DNA of 64,000 nt, taken from NCBI GenBank assembly GCA_016703785.1, contig JADJBM010000030.1:1-64000 (forward strand). The letters are read 5' to 3'. This document shows, piece by piece, positions 9,574 through 17,777 of the stretch; the first letter of the stretch is position 1; every line of letters starts with the position of its first letter. The notes beneath the pieces are model-generated. The model made no database searches. It was not told the origin of the DNA and was given only the letters and a program-made list of their open reading frames with translations. Source of the DNA: Betaproteobacteria bacterium. Lineage in GTDB: Bacteria > Pseudomonadota > Gammaproteobacteria > Burkholderiales > Rhodocyclaceae. The position numbers and the translations under genes are program-made.

Positions 9574-11695
9574 CTATTCGACTGACAACAAATTGTATGT
9601 CAAACGCAACTGTGACAACTTGTTCAAGGCCTCGTGGCCATTTTCTGCCATCCGACAAAACTCAACAATTCGCGTCAACTCTCGCTTAAAAAAGCTTCGC
9701 TCCATATTGAAGGCATCGTCGTCCTGAGATCCACCGTAGTCTGGTGGCGACACGATGAAGTCGTAAATGGCAGCACGGGCCTTTCCAGGCGAGTTCCTTA
9801 GCAATCTTCCCCGTCGTTGAATGAATTGCCGCGGATTCGTTGAGCTGGCCAGGAGAAAGCCCATCAGCAAGTCAGGCAGGTCGATCCCTTCATCCAGGCA
9901 TCTAATCGCCACAACGCCATCGAGAAATCCGCTCGACAAGTCGCGCAGTATTTCCTCGCGTTCTTGCGATGACTCGCGGTAAGTAAAATTACGAACTCGC
10001 AGTCCGTGCTTTTCTCCAAGCAGTCGGGCGACTGCTTGGATCTGACGGACCTCTTCGTCGGTGATGCTGTCGGTAGTCCTGCCGTCACCGCAATAGAAAA
10101 TTGCCTTTTGCGGCCTCTCCGGTAGTGTTGCAATTAGGTTGTCGAGTGCGGACATCTTGTTCGCTGCACTACCCAACAAGCGAGCGCGCTTGATGAGCAA
10201 CTTCATCGCACCCGGCCAATTTCTTCGCTCCTGTCAGCGCCGGGCATGATCTTGGCGAGCTTCGATGAGATCTCTGCGTACGCTTCTGCCTCAGGCTCGG
10301 TCAGTTCGACAACGACCGGATAGTAACGATACGGACACAAGCGCCCATCGGCGATCGCTTGATCCAGCGTATAGGTGAATACTTCACCGCCGAAATAGTC
10401 GAGAACGGCCTTCGTCCCGACGGGGTCGAAGTGTCGATCAGGCGTCGCTGACAAACCCAATCGCATCGTGATACCGTCAGGCAGCGTCTCCTTGATTCCG
10501 GGAGCGCCGAGGTTGTGCACTTCGTCGGCAATCAGCAGGTGATGGAAGGCGCCTGACGCAACTCTGGACTGCAGGCGGGCCTGAAAGCTTTCACCCATGA
10601 ATGTTGCATTGGTAGTAACGATCGCGTGGATCGGCGACAAGCCTACCGATACGCGTTGATACCCCTCTTCCATGAGTGTTTGCCAACGATCGCGCCCTTC
10701 GAATGCGGCAACCGGATTGACACCGAAAGCCGCTATCTCGCGGAGCCATTGCCTACAGAGGTTGATGAATGGACAGACAATGATGAGCACGAAGGAGCGA
10801 TTCTTCTCCGCTACCTTGCTGGCAAGGGTAAGTGCCGTTAGCGTCTTTCCGGAACCCGTCGCCATGGCAAAGATGCCTTTGCCACCCGCCTTGCTCCAGG
10901 CCCGGATTGCATCCGCCTGGTAGGGACGAAGGTCGAACCCCGCTGGCGGACGAAATTCACTGGCAGGTACCGGCTCTTCCGCTCTGTGCTTAGGCAAGCC
11001 CGGGGGAGGTTGCTCAGGATCTCTATAGCGTTCGAGAAGATCGCGGCCGGCACGGCTAAATTCCATAACGCGCAAGCCGGGAGTTGAGTTATTCCAGAGC
11101 GCCTCGAAGTTATCGACTTCTTCTTGCACCCTACCTTCGGCGTCTTTCCAGGAGCAGAAGGCTTTGATGCTCTCGAAGTTTTCTACCAAACCGCCGGCCG
11201 TTTCATTGGATGATCCAGAGAACGCAACGTGGCTGCCTGCGCCATCGGTAAAGATGCCTGCCTTCTCATGAAAGATTCCGCGCGTGTAGTTGCCCTTTTG
11301 GTCAAGCCGCAGGGCCAGCTTGATCTCAAGCAAACCAGCCGCAGCCAACCAGGCCAACGCGTTAAGTCGATCCTTCACTAGCGCGTCCTCAATGTCAGCT
11401 AGGCTTTTGCCGCGATGGACCGAATAGCGTCCGCCGGATTGTCAGTTGCTGCATGAAGGGCATCAACATCGTCAGGTTGTAGATGTGGTGATACTACGAG
11501 CTTCATCTTGCCGCCCCGAGAGGCCAGACTAGCAACCCCCCGAGCCGCCAACGCAAGGCCGGAACTGCTGAAATAACCGGCGGCTCGTCGATATAGCACC
11601 GAGTTTTCCAAACATGGAACAAAAAAATCTCGCACCATGTCATCTCGGCCGGTTCGGTAAGATAATTGGAGATGAAGAGCCTGAAGAGATTTCAT
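9574..11695 (-). pseudogene. PLD-domain DEAD/DEAH helicase, Dnd-linked restriction enzyme (two frameshifts)
   Basis: The first part (11695 to about 10950) is a phospholipase-D-like domain with an HKD-type motif (FHEKAGIFTD then FSGSSNETAGG). The rest is a superfamily 2 helicase with Walker A MATGSGKT, DEVH box, SATPDR and motif VI QFIQRRGRLLR. One base missing at TTTT 11405-11408 restores IAAKSLADIEDALVKD. One missing at CCC 10211-10213 restores EEIGRGAMKLLIKRAR. With both repaired it is about 707 residues. This architecture matches the helicases annotated as DNA phosphorothioation system restriction enzymes. It is the first gene of the minus-strand set and probably translocates on DNA while the PLD domain or a partner cuts. 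Confidence 0.8.
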
Positions 11696-11770
11696 AAGGT
11701 GCGGTAATCACTACCCAGGGCATCTTGACCCCTAATTTGGTAACCGTATTGCCACATAGATAATGACACA

Positions 11771-12689
11771 TCAGCTATCATTCTTCACCCCAAACGGCAC
11801 ATGCCCCGCCGCCACATGATTCGCCGCCGATTCGCAATGCCGCGTCTGATCGTCGAAGAAGATATCGGCGCCGAAGGCCTTGAGGAATTCACCTTTGTCC
11901 CGACCACCGAGGAAAAGCGCCTCGTCGATGCGGATGCCCCAACTGCGCAGGGTGCGGATCACCCGTTCATGGGCAGGGGCGCCGCGTGCCGTCACCAGTG
12001 CGGTACGGATGGGGGAATCGTCTGCTGGGTACTCGGACTGGATTGCGTGCAAAGCCGCCAGGAACTGCCGAAAAGGCCCGCCCGATAGAGGCCGATCCTT
12101 TGCCTCGGTCTCGCTACGGTTGAAGGCCTCAAGGCCATTGGCGGCGTAGATCTGTTCCGCCTCGTCCGAGAAGATAACCGCATCGCCGTCGAAAGCGATG
12201 CGTAGCTGGTTGGCGACATTGTTGCCGGTGGCAGAAGGCAGGATGGTGGCTGCGGCAATACCGGCATCGAGGGCCTTTCTTGCACATCCTCGGCATTAGC
12301 CGACAGGAACAAGTGGGCGCCGTAGGCACCGATGTAGCGGTAAGGACTCTCGCCGCGCGTGAAGGCGGCGCGGCTGATGTCGAGATTGTGGTGGCGGATG
12401 GAGTTGAAGATGCGCAACCCGGTATCTGCGCTGTTGCGCGAAATCAGGATCACCTCGACCCTGTGGGAGGCGCCACGGTTTAGGGCAAGCAGTTTCTTCG
12501 CCAGCGGGAAAGCGACGCCAGGGGCGAGGGGCCGTCCTCCTTCTCGATCTGGTGTCGTGAATAGGCATCCTCGCCGCCCTCCTCGAAGACGCGATGGCTC
12601 TCGTCCAGGTCGAAAAGCGCGCGGGAAGAGATCGCCACCACCAATTTGGCATCCTCTACTGTCTGCGTTCCCGGAAATTCCCCCTTCAC
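11771..12689 (-). pseudogene. 5'-nucleotidase, cytosolic NT5C1-like (two frameshifts)
   Basis: Three frames together encode a protein of about 305 residues typical of bacterial 5'-nucleotidases related to cytosolic cN-I, which dephosphorylate nucleoside monophosphates. The parts are KLVVAISSRALFDLDESHRV (N-terminus), VILISRNSADTGLRIFNS, AFDGDAVIFSDEAEQIY and the C-terminal LFLGGRDKGEFLKAFGADIFFDD. One missing base at GGGG 12528-12531 and one at TTT 12276-12278 account for the breaks. The gene lies between the Dnd-linked set and the operon containing an ADP-ribosylglycohydrolase. Loss of function is likely if the indels are real. Confidence 0.75.
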
Positions 12690-12858
12690 CTGGCACCCCT
12701 TTTATCCTGAAATCCTTTATTTCTGATTGTATAAGAAACAGGCGTAGAAATACCGCACGCATACCCTCTGCCTACGCTTACGTTTATTAACAGGTCAGCT
12801 GAGCCAGAGCGCTCTTCATCGGCCAGACAAAGCCAGCTACTTTCCCGCCCGACGTTCT

Positions 12859-13437
12859 TCATGCGGCGTCGGCAAACCGCCATGCCGTGCAGAAGAAGGG
12901 ACCCGGTTCGCCAGCCCTGACGATGACGTAACCCTTGCGATGTTCCCGCCTTCCCCACTCCGACGTCCAGTCTGCGGCAAACGTCCAGACTTCATCACCA
13001 GGCAGCAAGGCATCTTTGAACTTCCTCCATGCCGCATTGAGGTGTCCGAAAGGCAGATCAGGCACCGCGCCGAGGGGGTCATGCACGATTTCCAGCCGTT
13101 CTACCTCCTCTATCGTGACTTGCCCGAGTAGATCGCTGCGCTCGACGCTAAACGCCTTTTCCTCGGAGGACGTGGCCGCCTTCCTTAGAAAAAACCGCTC
13201 CTGGAGCTTCCAGTAGATCAAGATGGGCCAGGCGACGATCGCAAAGGCGGTCGCCAGGATCGGAACGACGACGCTTTCCAGGAATCCCAACCACCAGTCC
13301 GCAGGTTTTTTCAGTGAATCAATCCAGGATTTGATTTTTTTCCGCGGCTCCTGCTCGTTCGCGAAATGATGCGCGATCACAATGACGGCGCACACGACGA
13401 CGCCGATGGCGAGATAGCCGATCAGATAGGACATCAC
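12859..13437 (-). CDS. Hypothetical membrane protein
   Basis: This 192-residue protein has one N-terminal hydrophobic segment (about residues 3-22) and a second one at about 52-75, followed by a soluble C-terminal domain with EVWTFAADWTSEWGRREHRKGYVIVR. I do not recognise the family. The start overlaps the stop of the upstream gene by four bases, so it is the last gene of the tight minus-strand operon running down from 17.2 kb. The reading frame is clean, in contrast to the genes to its left. Confidence 0.6.
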   Translation of the reverse strand: MMSYLIGYLAIGVVVCAVIVIAHHFANEQEPRKKIKSWIDSLKKPADWWLGFLESVVVPILATAFAIVAWPILIYWKLQERFFLRKAATSSEEKAFSVERSDLLGQVTIEEVERLEIVHDPLGAVPDLPFGHLNAAWRKFKDALLPGDEVWTFAADWTSEWGRREHRKGYVIVRAGEPGPFFCTAWRFADAA

Positions 13438-13931
13438 CGGGTTTCCCTGTCCTTGTCCCTGGTGCTGAAAACCGTCATCGCGCCGATGCCATACCCCTCC
13501 GGTGCATCCTGGTCCTCCGACCGGCCGTTGGTCCTAACCTCAGTTGCCGTCACGACGCCCTTCTCGAGGCGAATGAGGACGTCCCGCTCATACGTGCTGC
13601 CGTAGCCCATGTGGACGTAGTCGAGCAGCTTGCCGTCAGGTATGCGCAGGGTGTCGGAAAACCAGTGCGCGAAGACACGGTCCGGGAAACTTGGAAACAG
13701 GCTGGCCAGGGTTGCCTCCGTGCCGTCTTTCAGAGTGCCGCTCAGGCCGACAAGGTAGAGGCGCCCGTCGAGGATTTCCCAGGTGCCGACGTAGCCGCGC
13801 CAGAGCGCGGTGCAGTTGCTCTCGAATGCCGGGCTCTCGCCGCCGAAGGCAAAGTAATCGCCAAGCGGCTCCGAACACATCCTGTGCTCCCGGTCCTCGT
13901 AGTAGAGGATTTCACCGATCTGCGCGGTCAT
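13434..13931 (-). CDS. Hypothetical protein
   Basis: This soluble protein of 165 residues has no signal peptide or membrane segment. It is rich in aromatic residues and glycine (FAFGGESPAFESNCTALWRGYVG, split here by family-like turns) and looks beta-rich. I do not recognise the family. It overlaps both neighbours by four bases (13928-13931 and 13434-13437), so it is translated as part of the operon. Confidence 0.6.
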   Translation of the reverse strand: MTAQIGEILYYEDREHRMCSEPLGDYFAFGGESPAFESNCTALWRGYVGTWEILDGRLYLVGLSGTLKDGTEATLASLFPSFPDRVFAHWFSDTLRIPDGKLLDYVHMGYGSTYERDVLIRLEKGVVTATEVRTNGRSEDQDAPEGYGIGAMTVFSTRDKDRETR

Positions 13932-14362
13932 GGCCTGTCCGGCGTTTTCAGCTGCCGTATCAGGCCGCGCAATTTCTCTATTGCCTCAGCCGACAGGCCG
14001 ACGTTTCCGTCACACGCCACGAGATTGGCGCAATGGTCGGGGAAGCTGAAATGGTTATCGTCCAGCGCAACCCAGGGCGCGCCCGGCGGGGCATGCTGCT
14101 CGAGGTACTGGGTTATTTCCACATGCCGCATCTGGCCATCGGCCTCCGGCGTCATGCCGATGACGCGCGCGGCAATATCGGCGGGGAACGCCTTGCGCAG
14201 CTCTTCCAGCGGATAAAAGTGGCGCCATGTGGAGGAGATGACGATGCTCACCTCGGGATGCTCGCGCATGGCCGCGGCGAAAAGGGGCATGCGACAGAAG
14301 TAATCACGAGCCTTGCAGAATGCGGGATGGAGCACGCCGTCGATGTCGAGGAAGAGGAGCAT
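13928..14362 (-). CDS. HAD-fold phosphatase-like protein
   Basis: This compact 144-residue HAD-superfamily protein has motif I LDIDGVLHP at the N-terminus, a motif II-like VISSTWR near residue 41 and a motif IV-like VALDDNHFSFPDHC near residue 98. It resembles the HAD_SAK_2 group of small HAD domains found with RNA repair and nucleotide-processing proteins. No cap domain is visible, so a large or polymeric substrate is possible. It lies in an operon with an ADP-ribosylglycohydrolase-like gene; its substrate is unknown. Confidence 0.75.
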   Translation of the reverse strand: MLLFLDIDGVLHPAFCKARDYFCRMPLFAAAMREHPEVSIVISSTWRHFYPLEELRKAFPADIAARVIGMTPEADGQMRHVEITQYLEQHAPPGAPWVALDDNHFSFPDHCANLVACDGNVGLSAEAIEKLRGLIRQLKTPDRP

Positions 14363-14368
14363 GGCGGG

Positions 14369-14734
14369 TCAGTCTCCAGCTTTCGGAGCGTGACTGTCTC
14401 CGCTCTCGCCCATTGCCTCGATTTCCTCAAGCTGGGTGATGAAATCGGCGAGTAGCGGGTTCATACCGACGTAGCGAGCGATTTTCGCCTTGTGGAAGGC
14501 AAAGTCGAAGTCGCCCTGGTAAAGGCGGGCGGGTATGTTGTGAAGCGCCTCGCCAAAGGCGACAAGATGGTTAACCGCAGCCTGGACTTTGGCCAGGTCG
14601 TTCCAGTCCTCCGGCTTGTCCCAGAAGTATTGATAGCCTGGCGAACGTATCAGGACAAAGGCGTCGTAGAGCATTTTCACCAACGCCTCCCGCTGCACCT
14701 GTGTCAGATCCGGCCGGTCATGTTCGTCAGCCAT
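14369..14734 (-). CDS. Hypothetical protein
   Basis: This small soluble protein of 121 residues starts MADEHDRPDL. It is helical and rich in aromatic residues (SPGYQYFWDKPEDWNDLAK). The start at 14734 lies inside the end of the upstream membrane-protein gene (31-base overlap); a much longer open frame extends upstream but is only a shadow of that gene. The HAD gene begins six bases after its stop. No family is recognised. Confidence 0.6.
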   Translation of the reverse strand: MADEHDRPDLTQVQREALVKMLYDAFVLIRSPGYQYFWDKPEDWNDLAKVQAAVNHLVAFGEALHNIPARLYQGDFDFAFHKAKIARYVGMNPLLADFITQLEEIEAMGESGDSHAPKAGD

Positions 14735-15294
14735 TTCTCCATCCCAATGAATTGAACGACGATGCCGATGATCTGGCGCCAGACTGCCTGATTGCGGCTT
14801 TCTTCCTCCACACGCTGCGGCTGCGGGCGGGAACGGTAGCGCTTGACCACGGCCTCCTCGGTGCACGGGTACGCCTTGCCGGTCCAGCGGTCGAGGACTA
14901 CGCACAGTTCGCCAGTTCTCATTGATCCGCCTTCGGGCATGATGGTCTCGTAGCGCGTGAGCATGGCAACGGCGCCAAGCAAAGTCAGTCCCGCCAGGAC
15001 GGCGACCATGCCGATCCGCGTGGTGGTGGACGACAGGCCAAAGCCGCGGCCCACCCAGACGCTGCCGCAGTCGATGGCGGCAAGACTGGACACGATGGCT
15101 GCCAGTGCCAGCGCACCGATGGACCAGAGCGTGAGCGCGTGTTCGATCCTCTCCTGAACGCCCCACTCCTCGCCGAGGACATGCCAGCTAAAAATCGGCA
15201 TGACGATCGCCAGCAGTGCCACCCCGGCCACGAAGGCCCTCCGCCAGCCACCCGCGTCGCGCAGGTGCTGCAACCTTGGCATCGCCATGTTCAT
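14704..15294 (-). CDS. Hypothetical membrane protein
   Basis: This 196-residue protein has about three hydrophobic segments (roughly residues 20-42, 53-75 and 90-112) and a C-terminal soluble part. Its start overlaps the stop of the upstream gene by four bases. It is the second membrane protein of this operon; no family is recognised. Confidence 0.55.
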   Translation of the reverse strand: MNMAMPRLQHLRDAGGWRRAFVAGVALLAIVMPIFSWHVLGEEWGVQERIEHALTLWSIGALALAAIVSSLAAIDCGSVWVGRGFGLSSTTTRIGMVAVLAGLTLLGAVAMLTRYETIMPEGGSMRTGELCVVLDRWTGKAYPCTEEAVVKRYRSRPQPQRVEEESRNQAVWRQIIGIVVQFIGMEKWLTNMTGRI

Positions 15295-15818
15295 GTCGCC
15301 ACTCCGTTCCTGCTTCCTTCCATGGAAATCCTGATCTGCCGATCCTGGCCGTCATCCCGGCAATCCAGACTGCAGGCTGCCGCTTCCGGCAGGATCACCC
15401 AGAACAGATCGAGGCCCGGCGCATCCGGATTGAGGTATTCCCGCACCACGATGGCGCAGGCGGGATCGAGATGCCGCTGCAGTCCTGCTATCCAGCCTTC
15501 GGCATCATCGATCCTGGCCACGGTTGGCCCCTGATCCTGTAACAGCGACAGGCCGGCTGCCCGCATGATCTGGAACGGCTTCCCCGGCTCCATGTCCCGC
15601 ACCAGGCAGAAGAGCGGCCCCTTGTCTTCCGGCCGCCGGCCGCGCAGGACATCGAGGTCATGCACGATCGCGTCGATGGCAGCGTCCGCCTCAAAGGCCG
15701 CCTCGTCCCGCACATGGAAGGCACAGGAGGCCAGGCTGCCGAGGAAGGGCCGCACACGCGGGGCCATGACCACGATGGGGTTCGAAGAAAGGGGTTCCGG
15801 TGGGCAGGTTTCGCTCAT
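15291..15818 (-). CDS. Hypothetical protein
   Basis: This 175-residue soluble acidic protein starts MSETCPPEPL at 15818. A longer in-frame opening to 15995 is antisense-like Ser/Arg-rich sequence and overlaps the DUF4258 gene, so the internal start is chosen. The sequence alternates helices and short strands (DAIVHDLDVLRGRRPEDKGPLF). No family is recognised. It lies 13 bases downstream of the DUF4258 gene. Confidence 0.6.
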   Translation of the reverse strand: MSETCPPEPLSSNPIVVMAPRVRPFLGSLASCAFHVRDEAAFEADAAIDAIVHDLDVLRGRRPEDKGPLFCLVRDMEPGKPFQIMRAAGLSLLQDQGPTVARIDDAEGWIAGLQRHLDPACAIVVREYLNPDAPGLDLFWVILPEAAACSLDCRDDGQDRQIRISMEGSRNGVAT

Positions 15819-15831
15819 GGACGTCTCCGGT

Positions 15832-16107
15832 TCAATGCCTGCGGATGCGCTTGTCGCGATGGCCGACGGTGATGACCTCGCCCGTGCCGGCCACCACGGC
15901 GTAGGCGTCGAGGTAGCGCTCCAGCGCGCGGTCGATGCGCTCCCGTTCCAGGTGCCGGCGGGCGGCCTTGTCAAAATAGACGACGATTGCGCCATGATGG
16001 TCGTATGCCTCGCGGCCGTAGGCCAGGAGCGCCTCGACGACGGCAGGCGGAATGGCCCGCTGGCGCATGCGGGCGCGGGCGTGTTCGGTAAGGCGCAGGT
16101 CGGTCAT
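15832..16107 (-). CDS. DUF4258 domain protein
   Basis: This protein of 91 residues starts with the pattern LTEHARARMRQRAI and continues to a conserved YFDKAARRH and VVAGTGEVITVGHRDKRIRRH. This is the DUF4258 family, whose members are often toxin-like and distantly resemble RelE-type folds. No antitoxin-like gene is adjacent, so a toxin role is not supported here. It follows the DraG-like gene after 92 bases that contain a hairpin. Confidence 0.7.
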   Translation of the reverse strand: MTDLRLTEHARARMRQRAIPPAVVEALLAYGREAYDHHGAIVVYFDKAARRHLERERIDRALERYLDAYAVVAGTGEVITVGHRDKRIRRH

Positions 16108-16150
16108 GACGGGCTCCCCTTCTGGACGGATGGCCCATTCTTGCAGGGGG

Positions 16151-16171
16151 CAGGCTCAGGGGGTGAGCCTG
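16151..16171. repeat. Inverted repeat after the DraG-like gene
   Basis: An 8-base perfect stem CAGGCTCA/TGAGCCTG with a G5 loop lies 29 bases after the stop of the DraG-like gene. There is no U-run, so a classical terminator is doubtful. A related palindrome (GGCTCA core) occurs at 17239-17255 upstream of the same gene pair. Confidence 0.5.
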
Positions 16172-16199
16172 GTTTGGAAACCTGTCGATACTTCCCTTG

Positions 16200-16967
16200 T
16201 CAGGCTGGAACCTGCGAATACAGCCGCTCCAACACATCGCGTATGTCTTTGGGCAGCCGCGCCATGCCCTTGCGCCTGATCTCATCCGGAATGCCGAACA
16301 GCACTTCGGCGATGGGGCCGGCGATGGCCGCCAGCGTATCGGCATCGCCGCCGAGCGAGATGGCGTTGCGGATGGCCGCCTCGTAGTTCGTGGCTTCCAG
16401 CGCGCAGATGATCGCCTCCGGCACCGTTGCCTGGCAGGTCTCGTTGAAACGGTAGTCCGGGCGGATATCGTCGACGCTGCGGGAGAGGTCGTAGCCAAAG
16501 GTTGTCTGGATGGCGTTGCGGATGGCCTCTGGCGCCTCCCCCTGGCGGGCCATCCAGATGGCCGTCACCGTGGCCTCGGCGCCCTTCATGCCCTCCGGGT
16601 GGTTGTGGGACACCGACGTGACGAGGCGGGCAAACTGCAATGCTTCATCAAGACTGGTAGCAAGCAACGCCGCCGGGCTGACGCGCATCGCGGCACCATT
16701 GCCATAGCTATCGTACGGGCCCATGTCGGGGTCGCGCAGCCAGACGGCGTAATTGCCGCCATAGCCCCTGCCCGGATAGCGATTGCCCCACTTGCGCAGG
16801 GTAGCAGCCGGGTCAAGACCATCTAGCAGGCATTCGGCCACGGCAATCGTGCAGACGGTATCGTCGGTGAATTCCGATCTCTCGCTGAAGAGCGGGAACT
16901 CCCGGCTCTTCCATGCCTTGAACTCGAACACCGAGCCGATGATGTCGCCAATGCACGCGCCGAGCAT
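16200..16967 (-). CDS. ADP-ribosylglycohydrolase family protein (DraG-like)
   Basis: This protein of 255 residues shows the hallmarks of ADP-ribosyl-acceptor hydrolases: GACIGDIIGSVFEF at the N-terminus, FTDDTV near residue 37 and SLGGDADTLAAIAGP near residue 215, which supply the acidic ligands of a dinuclear Mg2+ centre. Family members remove ADP-ribose from proteins, DNA or small molecules in the cytoplasm. There is no nitrogenase context (no draT or nif genes), so it is probably not the nitrogenase regulator. It follows a small gene with adjacent stop and start codons and heads an operon of unknown genes. Confidence 0.88.
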   Translation of the reverse strand: MLGACIGDIIGSVFEFKAWKSREFPLFSERSEFTDDTVCTIAVAECLLDGLDPAATLRKWGNRYPGRGYGGNYAVWLRDPDMGPYDSYGNGAAMRVSPAALLATSLDEALQFARLVTSVSHNHPEGMKGAEATVTAIWMARQGEAPEAIRNAIQTTFGYDLSRSVDDIRPDYRFNETCQATVPEAIICALEATNYEAAIRNAISLGGDADTLAAIAGPIAEVLFGIPDEIRRKGMARLPKDIRDVLERLYSQVPA

Positions 16968-17216
16968 TCATTCCTCCCGAATCAGATTGTGTTTCATGAG
17001 TTCCAGCATGCCGATGAAGTCGAGGGGGTTGGAGACCGGAGTCATGAACGGGCGGCAGCTGCCCGGGCTGCCCACCATGACGACCAGCGATTCCGCATCG
17101 GGATTGGCCAGGACGTATTCCCTGACTTCCTCCAGCAGCTTGAGCACAGGCTGGTTTGCCTGCGCCTTGCGGCCAATCCGGATGACTCGTTCCTTGGTTC
17201 GATCGACGATTTTCAT
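16968..17216 (-). CDS. Small hypothetical protein
   Basis: This 82-residue soluble protein starts MKIVDRTKERVIRIGRK. It has a mixed alpha/beta pattern with LVVMVGSPGSCRPFM in the middle. A longer start at 17282 would run through the palindrome at 17239-17255, so the internal ATG is preferred. The stop directly abuts the DraG-like start, which suggests coupling. No family is recognised. Confidence 0.55.
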   Translation of the reverse strand: MKIVDRTKERVIRIGRKAQANQPVLKLLEEVREYVLANPDAESLVVMVGSPGSCRPFMTPVSNPLDFIGMLELMKHNLIREE

Positions 17217-17238
17217 GGGCTCAGAATAGTCCCGGAAA

Positions 17239-17255
17239 GGCTCACTAGGTGAGCC
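17239..17255. repeat. Palindrome upstream of the DraG-like gene pair
   Basis: The palindrome GGCTCACTAGGTGAGCC lies 23 bases upstream of the small gene that precedes the DraG-like gene. Its GGCTCA/TGAGCC arms match those of the hairpin at 16151-16171. It may be an operator, since its position fits a promoter region, but no clear -10/-35 is seen. Confidence 0.45.
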
Positions 17256-17340
17256 CTGCCGCCTTGAAAATAGCCGCATCATTCTTGGTGAATAGGGGCT
17301 TGGCTAGCCAACAACGTCAGTTTGGCACGGTAAAAAAACA

Positions 17341-17373
17341 AACGGCTTGCATCACTGCAAGCCGTTGTTTTTT
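17341..17373. terminator. Hairpin terminator copy next to tRNA-Glu fragment
   Basis: An 11-base perfect stem (AACGGCTTGCA, loop TCAC) is flanked by T6 on one side and an A7 run on the other, so it could act in both directions. It lies immediately beyond the 3' end of the tRNA-Glu fragment, just as a terminator follows the intact tRNA-Glu. Confidence 0.7.
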
Positions 17374-17423
17374 GGCGTCCCCACGGGGATTCGAACCCGG
17401 TTACTGCCCTTTCACGGCGGTAA
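17373..17423 (-). repeat. tRNA-Glu 3'-end fragment with inverted anticodon-arm segment (attachment-site remnant)
   Basis: Bases 17373-17403 repeat the 3' end of the tRNA-Glu gene at 18312-18343, including the CCA end and T-arm, with one C missing in the CCCC. Bases 17406-17423 are then identical to the reverse complement of 18341-18358, the anticodon-arm region. The rest of a tRNA is absent, so this is not a functional gene. A duplicated tRNA 3' end is the standard trace of tRNA-targeted integration; the inverted part is unusual. Confidence 0.75.
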
Positions 17424-17450
17424 TCGCCGCTACCTACTGTGTAATAACGA

Positions 17451-17480
17451 TTGACAATACTATTGTACATCAATACTATT
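17451..17480 (+). promoter_or_regulatory. Promoter and probable operator of higBA
   Basis: A consensus -35 TTGACA (17451-17456) and -10 TACTAT (17474-17479) are 17 bases apart, directly upstream of higB. Two direct repeats AATACTATT (17456-17464 and 17472-17480) overlap these boxes, which fits autorepression by HigA. The promoter is read from the sequence; the operator role is inferred. Confidence 0.7.
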
Positions 17481-17487
17481 ATCCCAC

Positions 17488-17769
17488 ATGATCAAGTCAT
17501 TCGCCGACAAACAGACGGCCGCGATCTTTGAAGGATTTCAGGTACGGAAGCTGCCGAACGAGATACAGGCGACTGCTCGGCGGAAACTGAAGCAGATCGA
17601 CTCGGCTGCAACGCTCGACAGCTTGCGCATCCCGCCTGGCAATCGCCTGGAACAGCTGAAGGGAGACCGGGCCGGGCAATGGAGCATTCGTATCAACGAT
17701 CAATGGCGCATCTGCTTCGAGTGGATGGGCGGCGACGCCTTCAACGTCGAGATCACGGATTACCATTAG
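17488..17769 (+). CDS. higB: HigB, toxin of a type II toxin-antitoxin system (RelE superfamily)
   Basis: This 93-residue protein shows the HigB pattern: a short helical N-terminus, then SLRIPPGNRLEQLKGDRAGQWSIRIN split over residues 46-70, and the C-terminal QWRICFEWMGGDAFNVEITDYH. HigB toxins are ribosome-dependent mRNA endonucleases. As is typical of hig loci, the toxin gene precedes the antitoxin gene; only eight bases separate them. It sits alone between two tRNA-Glu-derived repeats. Confidence 0.9.
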   Translation: MIKSFADKQTAAIFEGFQVRKLPNEIQATARRKLKQIDSAATLDSLRIPPGNRLEQLKGDRAGQWSIRINDQWRICFEWMGGDAFNVEITDYH

Positions 17770-17777
17770 GAGGCTAT

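Noticed and set aside
1..12531. Programmed ribosomal frameshifting to explain the split genes
   Set aside because: Ten unrelated sites in six genes, with shifts in both directions and no shared slippery motif or stem downstream, do not fit programmed shifting.
14735..15166. N-terminal extension of the 121-residue protein gene
   Set aside because: The extension is a frame shadow of the membrane-protein gene at 14704-15294; the start MADEHDRPDL lies at 14734.
15832..16107. DUF4258 as the toxin of a toxin-antitoxin pair
   Set aside because: No small antitoxin-like gene with a DNA-binding domain is adjacent; the neighbours are larger operon genes.
16200..16967. DraG as a nitrogenase regulator
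   Set aside because: No draT, nif or ammonium-sensing genes are near, and the family has many non-nitrogenase members.
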